Assembly (NCBI GenBank): GCA_958510875.1
Contig: OY294068.1
Coordinates: 151,936,388-152,000,387, forward strand
DNA from: Endomychus coccineus
Lineage: Eukaryota; Arthropoda; Insecta; Coleoptera; Endomychidae
Length of the DNA stretch: 64,000 nucleotides
Reading direction: 5' to 3'
Part shown: piece after piece, positions 57,930 to 64,000 of the stretch
How positions within the stretch are numbered: position 1 is the stretch's first letter
Layout of the letters: the number at the start of each line of letters is the position of its first letter
Program-made: the position numbers and the translations under genes
Notes under the pieces: model-generated
Told to the model about the DNA's origin: nothing
The model's input: only the letters and a program-made list of their open reading frames with translations
Databases searched by the model: none

Positions 57930-60150
57930 TTTTTTAATACTTTGACTACACAAGAGAGAAACCTATAATGTTCGAAAAACACCGTGTGAGCCAGCGGTGG
58001 AATTGGAATGTTGGGAGAGGAGATAGGCATTCGAATTCCTCTTGAAGGTTTGGTGGTTATAGGCATAGGGAAAGACCTCACTAGGTGAAGAGTTCCACAA
58101 CTTTGCTATTCAATAGAAAAATTAAGTCTGGTAGGAAGAACTTTGGCAGGTCTCGATATTGACAATGAAGGGGTGGCTAGTTTGAGCTCGTTTGGTCCGC
58201 CTATCTAGAATCTCTCATGGTGGAATAATAGACAGATTTCAGATGAACACCGACCATGGAAATATCTATAGGAAAGGGAGAGATCTCCACCTTTCTACGG
58301 TGTTCTAGAGAGATCAATCAAACCAATAGCTCTCTTCTGGATGGAATCCAAGAGCTTTAGCGTATGTTTGGGAGCCGAACTCCAAACATGTGAACAGTAC
58401 TCCAGAACAGGTCGAATCTGTACTTTGTATATTATGAATAGCTGCTGGGATGGAAAGTAGCTCTTGGCTCGGAATAGGAAACCAAGTTTTTGTGAAGCGG
58501 TTTTAACAATGGACCTTACATGATCGTCCCATGAGAGGGTGCTGTTGGTGGTAATCCCGAGCATGGTTATGGGAGACTTCATAGGAAAAGTGGCATATGA
58601 CATAATCATATTACGGATTTTGGGATCCGCCTTCCTGGAGAAGACGCAAGCTTGATTTTTTGTTGCATCAAGCTCTACTAGATTATCAGGTTCCCATTTC
58701 AATATCTTAGCCAGATCTCCATTAGTTGCGTCAACCAGTCTCTGTCTCGCTCCTCTAGCTTTATTGGATGGTATAGGGGCTCTAGATGAGAAAGCGGTAT
58801 GGAGTGTATCATCAAAGCTGTGGACGAGACAGATCGCTTATATGGAGCAGAAACGAGTTGGTGCCAAGACAGATCCCTGTGGAGCACCAGCTTTGATAGC
58901 CATTGTATTGGAGGATACTCCGTCAACTACCACATGAAGAGATTTATCTGAGAGAAAACTCGATAGTAAGCGAGACAGTATAGGCAGCAAACCATATGAC
59001 GGAAGTTTCCCAAGAACGCTTTAGTGCCAGACTCGATCAAATGCTTTGGAAATATCCAATGATATAGCTAGAGATTCCCCACGTTTTTCAATAGATACCT
59101 GCCTCACATGTGCTACGTAGGCAAGCAGGTCTCCGGTTGATATCTGCTGACGAAAGCCGGTCATTCACAATTTTGTAGCGCTCTAGGTATTTGATGAGCT
59201 CGATGTTGATTGCTTTCTCCATCACTTCAGAGATCACAGATAATAGTGCAATGGGTCTATTAATATTAATAAGGGTTCTCTTTCCTTTTTTGGAATTGGT
59301 TGGACTCTACTTGTCTTTCAGCTGGAAGGAAACACATCAAGTTTGTATGAAAGGGTGAACAACCTACAGAAAACTGGTGTTAATTCAGGCGCTCATTCCC
59401 CAAGAACAACAGGTGTCTGGCCCCATAGACTTTTTGATATTGAGATCAAGCAGAATGCGCCTAATTGTACGCTGACGAAAGACAATTTCAGGCATATGGC
59501 TATCGATGGCAGCAATATTATGAGGATCCTTCCCTTGTGAATCCAAAGTGAAATTTGCTGCAAACATTCCAGCAAAAAGGTTGGCTTTCTCTTGTGGTGT
59601 AGTAGCCAGTGTGCCATCGTCTTTGGTTTAGGGAGGGAATGAACTGGAAGTGAAATTTCTACCAATTGCTTTAGCGGAAGACCAACGAACGGGAGTCATT
59701 CGGGCATTCGATAAGCTTTGATCTTATTTTGGCATTATATGCCTCTTTCGAAGCGTTTGTTGTTTCATTGCACATATTTTGTTCTGGTCTCCAGACATGA
59801 ATTACCGCGCCGGCGATGGTAGCTGTTTGTTTTGAAGCGACGGCCCTAGAAGATTTTATTGAACCATCGTTCATCAGATGACGGTCATTTGTTGGTATGG
59901 GGTATGTAAGTGTATATTCATATCCTGATAATATCCGAGATCTCTGCGGCACACTGCATTGGGTCGTCAGATTCAAAACATACGCTTCTCTAAGGAATCT
60001 CGGAGAAAAACATGCCAAGACTGTCCCAGTCGGCTGAGTTGTAATGCCGTGGAGGAGTTGGATTTCTAGTGTCAGTCTCGAGTTTGACAATGAAGTGGTG
60101 ACTAGTTTGAGCTCATCCAGTCCGCCTATCTGGAATCTGTCGTGGTGGAA
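57930..60150 (-). mobile_element. jockey-like LINE relic, RT region and 3' end (copy B)
   Basis: Minus strand, 5' to 3': a linker with NDERWF-type sequence, RAVASKQTA and KEAYNAKIRSKLIECPN; an RT N-terminus with NLFAGMFAANFTLDSQGKD and FRQRTIRRILLDLNIKKSMG then PD; a section around PIPKKGKRTLI...ISEVMEKAINIELIKYLERY; LAISLDISKAFDRVWH (motif A); LPSYGLLPILSRLLSSFLSD and AGAPQGSVLAPT (motif B); DDTLHTAFSSRAPI with the FADD box damaged; KWEPDNLVELDATKNQACVF; and a tail SQKLGFLFRAKSYFPSQQLF, RPVLEYCSHVWSSAPKHTLK, DSIQKRAIGLI. A 3' UTR follows down to about 57930. Many frameshifts and stops. The protein tail and UTR match copies A and C. The 5' endonuclease part is absent. Confidence 0.88.
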
Positions 60151-60545
60151 CAACAGACGAAATTTCTAATGAATATCGACCATGGAAGTATCTGTAGGAA
60201 GGGAGAGATCTCCCACCTTTCTACCATGTTCTAGAGTAAGGGTGACATCATCAATCAAACGAATAGCTCTCTTCTGGATAGAATCCAAGAGCTTTGCATA
60301 TTTTTGGGAGCCGAACTCCAAACAAGTGAACAGTACTCCATGACAGGTCGATTCTATGCTTTCTAGATTATGACGAGCTCCTGGGATGTAATGTAGCTCT
60401 TGGCACAGAATAGAAAATAAAGTTTTTGTGAAGCGGTTTTCGCAATGGACCTCACATGATCGTCCCATGAGAGGTGGTGATCCCGAACATTGTTATGGAA
60501 GACTTCAAAGGAATAATTGTACCTGACATCATCATATTAGAGATT
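60070..60545 (-). mobile_element. jockey-like LINE, 3' fragment (copy C)
   Basis: On the minus strand, HCENRFTKTLFSIL and KLLDSIQKRAIRLIDDVTLT-type tail sequence, then a 3' UTR ending CGTCTGTTGTTCCACCACGA, CAGATTCCAGATAGGCGGAC and CTGGATGAGCTCAAACTAGT, where it abuts the linker region of copy B at about 60060-60070. Copy B may have inserted into or replaced its end. Same family and orientation as copies A and B. Confidence 0.75.
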
Positions 60546-61930
60546 GCCAATATCGTATAAGGAACATCTGCCAAGTTTCAAATTCGTCCACTTTATAGTT
60601 TTGCAGATTTCGTGACGAGTGAGTGAGTCAGTGGGTGAGTGGTATTTGCCTTTCATATTTTTAGATTCTCCTGCCTATATAGTATGGTTGGTGGATGGAT
60701 GGTTGGTAGATCCCGCACATATATAGAACGGCCGACTATATCCACATATGTTGCGCAGTGGCGACAAAGCTTTGTACAAGCGCCAACAAAGTTTTCTAAA
60801 TTGTTCCGCAATCTTTATAGTAGTATGGTTATTGAGTGATTGGTGAATACTGGTAGATAATTTGCTGACCTATAATCAAGGGCTGTACTATTAAAAACTC
60901 TTTCACATTAGGAATTAAGACCTTGCTGCGTCAGGATGAATGTAGACTTCTAGTATCATAGTATTTGAGGAATGCCATCTCGATGTAATTCAGTTTATAA
61001 TTCGCGATGTGAATGCCACTGTGCGATGAAATAATTCGCAATTGCATATTGCTATTTATGTGTCTTAACTTATTATTTAGATTTGTTAGTGTATTTTAGA
61101 AACATCAGTACATTTCGATTAGATTATCGATTATTTAACATGAATCTTATATAACCAAAAATTTATTTTTATTTCGGGAATCTAAACATCTCCTTATTGC
61201 AATGCGCAATCTATTTCGTATTTGGTACAGATACTTGAAGATAACACTCTTTTAATAATTATCACATTTCTCAACTTAAGCACGTCAGAATGATTATCCA
61301 ATAAAGACAAGTTATCCTTTAGAAATTATTCCTTAGAAAATAGGTCATATTTGGATAACAATTAGAAAGATTAGCGGCACATGTTATAAATATTTATAAT
61401 TATTGGCGTTATTATGAATAGGTTAATCAAATGTCAATTGGTGTTGTTTACTAACGCATTTTTCTTGTCAAAGTAATGGGGTGATGTTGAAACATTAGAA
61501 TTAGATGAGATAGCCCCAACGATCAACGACAAAGTTATCTAGAAGGTTGTTCTAGCATAAATAAACAAAAATATCAAATATGACGTTCGTTTCATAAAAC
61601 ACCATAGAAGTTCTGTCACTTGATAATTGTACATGTTCATATAAGCCTGCTCCAAAACATTTTCGATTGATACGAAGTGTTGAGTAAATGCAATCTGTTC
61701 TTGAATGTGACGTTTCCGAACAAATTTTCACATGTATTACCACTAGTGCTTAATCTTTTCCTAAAATCTTTTTTAGGACACGAATAATATTGAAATTATT
61801 TTTTTTTAAACATTCGTAATCAACAAAAAATTCCCGGAATAATTTAAACACGGATGGTATTCGATAAGTAAATTTCACACCATATTGTATTTAAATAAAT
61901 TATTTCGTAATTTTTATTTTTACTGTTGAC
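60546..61930. other. Repeat tail then AT-rich sequence
   Basis: 60546-60660 is the dispersed repeat also found at 40180-40345 (GAGTGAGTGAGTCAGTGGGT at about 60619). The remainder shows no gene. 61552-61743 is a 63-codon ORF without domain. Confidence 0.45.
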
Positions 61931-61933
61931 TGT

Positions 61934-62560
61934 ACAGGGTGTTTCAAATTCGAGCCACATCATTGGGATGTGTGCTTCATTACTAATTTTACATATTAAA
62001 TTATTATTTAACTCTATCAAATTCGAGAAGCTTAAATGATTGAATTCTAATTAATAATTTTAATTCCATTTTTTTTATATTTAAGATAATTTTACTAAAA
62101 AATATTATATTACATTATTTGTTTAATGACAGAAAATTTGGTAATACTTTTAATATTATTAATTCTAATTTTTTTAATTTTTTAAGTTAAATACTGCGAT
62201 TTTAATAATAATTTTTTTAATTATAATTAATTTAAAAAAAATTACATTTAAATTAAATAAAAATATAATATAAATATAGAATAAAATTTTATTTTAATTA
62301 GATAAAAAACTAAACATAAATTTTCATCAATAAAATTAATATAACAATTAATTAAACGATTTAAATAATAATAATGATTAATTTATATTTAATAATAGAA
62401 ATATGAAAATAAATTTATATTTAATAATAAAAATATTAAACTTAATTATTTTATATAAATAAATAAACATTCTAAAGCATTTCTGAAAATTTTTTTTTAC
62501 TTAAGGAATACCTAGAATAAATTTCAAAATTTGCTGCATATATAAAAGAATAATTAGGTA
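61934..62560. repeat. MITE-type end followed by extremely AT-rich block
   Basis: CTGTACAGGGTGTTTCAAAT at about 61931 is another TACAGGGTGT-type terminus. From about 61980 to 62490 the sequence is almost only A and T with runs of AATAATAA and TTTAATTT. Composition alone would fit a mitochondrial insertion or an expanded AT tract; no mitochondrial gene could be recognised. Confidence 0.4.
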
Positions 62561-63239
62561 AACTCAATTATACAAACAAATAGATTTAACTAAATGTTTT
62601 AATAATGAATGAAACTATGAGAAAAACGAAGATGGTTAAATTTGCATTTCGATGCTCAACAAAATGCCACTTGGAAATTAAAAAAAATTTCAATACTTCC
62701 GAAAATATTCGAAAATAACTGAAAAAGTGCACAAAAAAAATTAAATTCACCTCAAATGATATCTCAAAATACATGACACTTTCGCATTGTCACTTTTTCC
62801 CTTCTATAAGATGACGTTGGCAAATATGAAATTTGACGTTTCGTTTTTTGAAAATCATCATAAACCTTAATTTCTTTAAATACGGATCTGGGATTTTCAT
62901 TTTTTATGTAGAATCCTCTTTGTATCCCAAGAAGATTGAAGTATCATATGTTTAAATTTTTTAACGTTTTGGCATCTAAAATTGACGTTTTAAAGAAACC
63001 ACAGTATCCAGTTTTTAACAAAAATTCAAAAATTGCTTTACCACTATTATTAATTATTGAAATCAATTCTCGTCATATACTCATTTAAATTATCAACATG
63101 TTAAAAATATTTTATAGAAATATATTAATATATTTTAAGCAACTGCAATAATAGCTACGCAATTCGTTAACAATAAACTATGTCTCCATTTATAAAACAA
63201 GACTCAATGCAAAGAAAAATGGAACAAAAACTTTAGTAA
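62561..63239. other. AT-rich sequence without recognised features
   Basis: Nothing recognised. Confidence 0.45.
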
Positions 63240-63330
63240 ATATTCAAATAGTTGTCCCTGGACCTCAATACATTTTTGTACCCTTCTACGCAGATTTCCT
63301 ATCATCGCTCGTTCGATTGTCTTGGCCCGT
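63230..63330 (-). mobile_element. Possible transposase C-terminal remnant
   Basis: On the minus strand RAMIGNLRRRVQKCIEVQGQ, then LFEYLLK, resembles the C-terminal [FL]-x-x-R-x-x-KCIEVQGxxFE tail of DDE transposases of the Tc1/mariner supergroup. Only about 27 residues are visible, so the call is tentative. Confidence 0.35.
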
Positions 63331-64000
63331 ATACCCGTATAACACTGTTAATTACTTAAGAACATTGTTTAGGCTCTCATTTTTGCCAAAAACCGCAGAA
63401 ACCATAACTCTACCCCAGTTATGTCAGCAGAATCGCCATCAGTTAAAATAGTTTACAAATCCTTGCTGTGTTTTAATAGCGTTTATTTGGACATGGTTTT
63501 TAAATCTTAATTATATTGTACAATAATTGAAAATAGTTACTATGGTGACTAAGTTGTTCAAATCTAGCATCTAGTGTATTTAGGGCTTGATCAAGTGTGA
63601 AATTAAAAAGTCTATCTTATATTTTTCTTTGGGATCATTAATCGGATCATCTCGTGATTCGTATGAGAGGTTGGTTTCCTTTCTTCTTAAGCGATGTCGT
63701 GGTATTGATGATTCAAAATAAGAATCAACGTCAATTTCAATTGTTTCATGGAAGGACTTGTCCGATCAAAGATCCCTGAAAATTTTTTTGAAATTTTGTA
63801 AAAGATGCTAAATCGAAGTCTTCTGTTTCCATCAGCTTGCTTATTAAATTAATACAGCTTAATATTTTATACCAATCAATCCTCAATCTGGTTTTCGAGG
63901 GAAACTGTTGAGTATAAGGCAGATTCCATCGATTGTCTTTCTTCGTAGGTGTGTTCTCCGTCCCACAGTGGATTCGTGTTCAGTACTTCGTTTTCTATGA
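63331..64000. other. Right end of window, no recognised features
   Basis: AT-rich with no ORF or repeat I can identify. Whether it is intergenic or part of a neighbouring gene is unknown. Confidence 0.4.

Overview
This is insect-type nuclear DNA: AT-rich, with one spliced gene of very long introns and many transposon relics. The TE set (jockey-like LINEs, an RNase H LINE, Penelope-like elements, hAT, mariner, a Crypton) and the gene itself point to an insect, perhaps a beetle, but the order is not certain. I see no rRNA, tRNA, CRISPR or bacterial operon structure.

The only host gene I can support is a brummer/ATGL-type (PNPLA2-like) patatin-domain triacylglycerol lipase on the minus strand. 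It covers most of the window and its 3' end lies off the left edge. The coding exons, in transcript order, are: first exon 1b (44008-44185) or 1a (37864-38041), then 13415-13836, 8623-8883, 4522-4697 and 154-308. Every junction has GT/AG sites and the phases agree, giving at least 397 residues. The patatin catalytic dyad is split: Ser44 (GASVG) and the oxyanion loop are in the first exon, and Asp163 (DGG) is in exon 2.

The most notable feature is that the first coding exon exists twice. The copies are 6 kb apart, both open, with the same length and donor phase, and the homologous upstream sequence was duplicated with them. Only the distal copy (1b) keeps a clear TATA box. Only one exon 2 is visible, so the likely reading is two alternative promoter/first-exon cassettes that change the catalytic N-terminus of one lipase.

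Layout: 0-14 kb holds the 3' exons, a 122-bp minisatellite, a huge (CA)n tract and a Crypton tyrosine-recombinase relic. 14-38 kb is the giant intron, with a mariner, a palindromic MITE, a 3.48-kb hAT element with a perfect 8-bp target duplication inside a DEAD-box helicase pseudogene, and LINE relics. 38-44 kb holds the two first exons and an RNase H LINE. 45-48 kb holds Penelope-like fragments in opposite orientations, with repeats carrying a hammerhead-ribozyme-like motif. 51-56 kb holds a nested pair of elements; the inner one (52235-54891) has about 765-bp terminal inverted repeats and a decayed ORF of a family I cannot name. 58-60.5 kb holds jockey-like LINEs. The rest is AT-rich sequence without recognisable genes.
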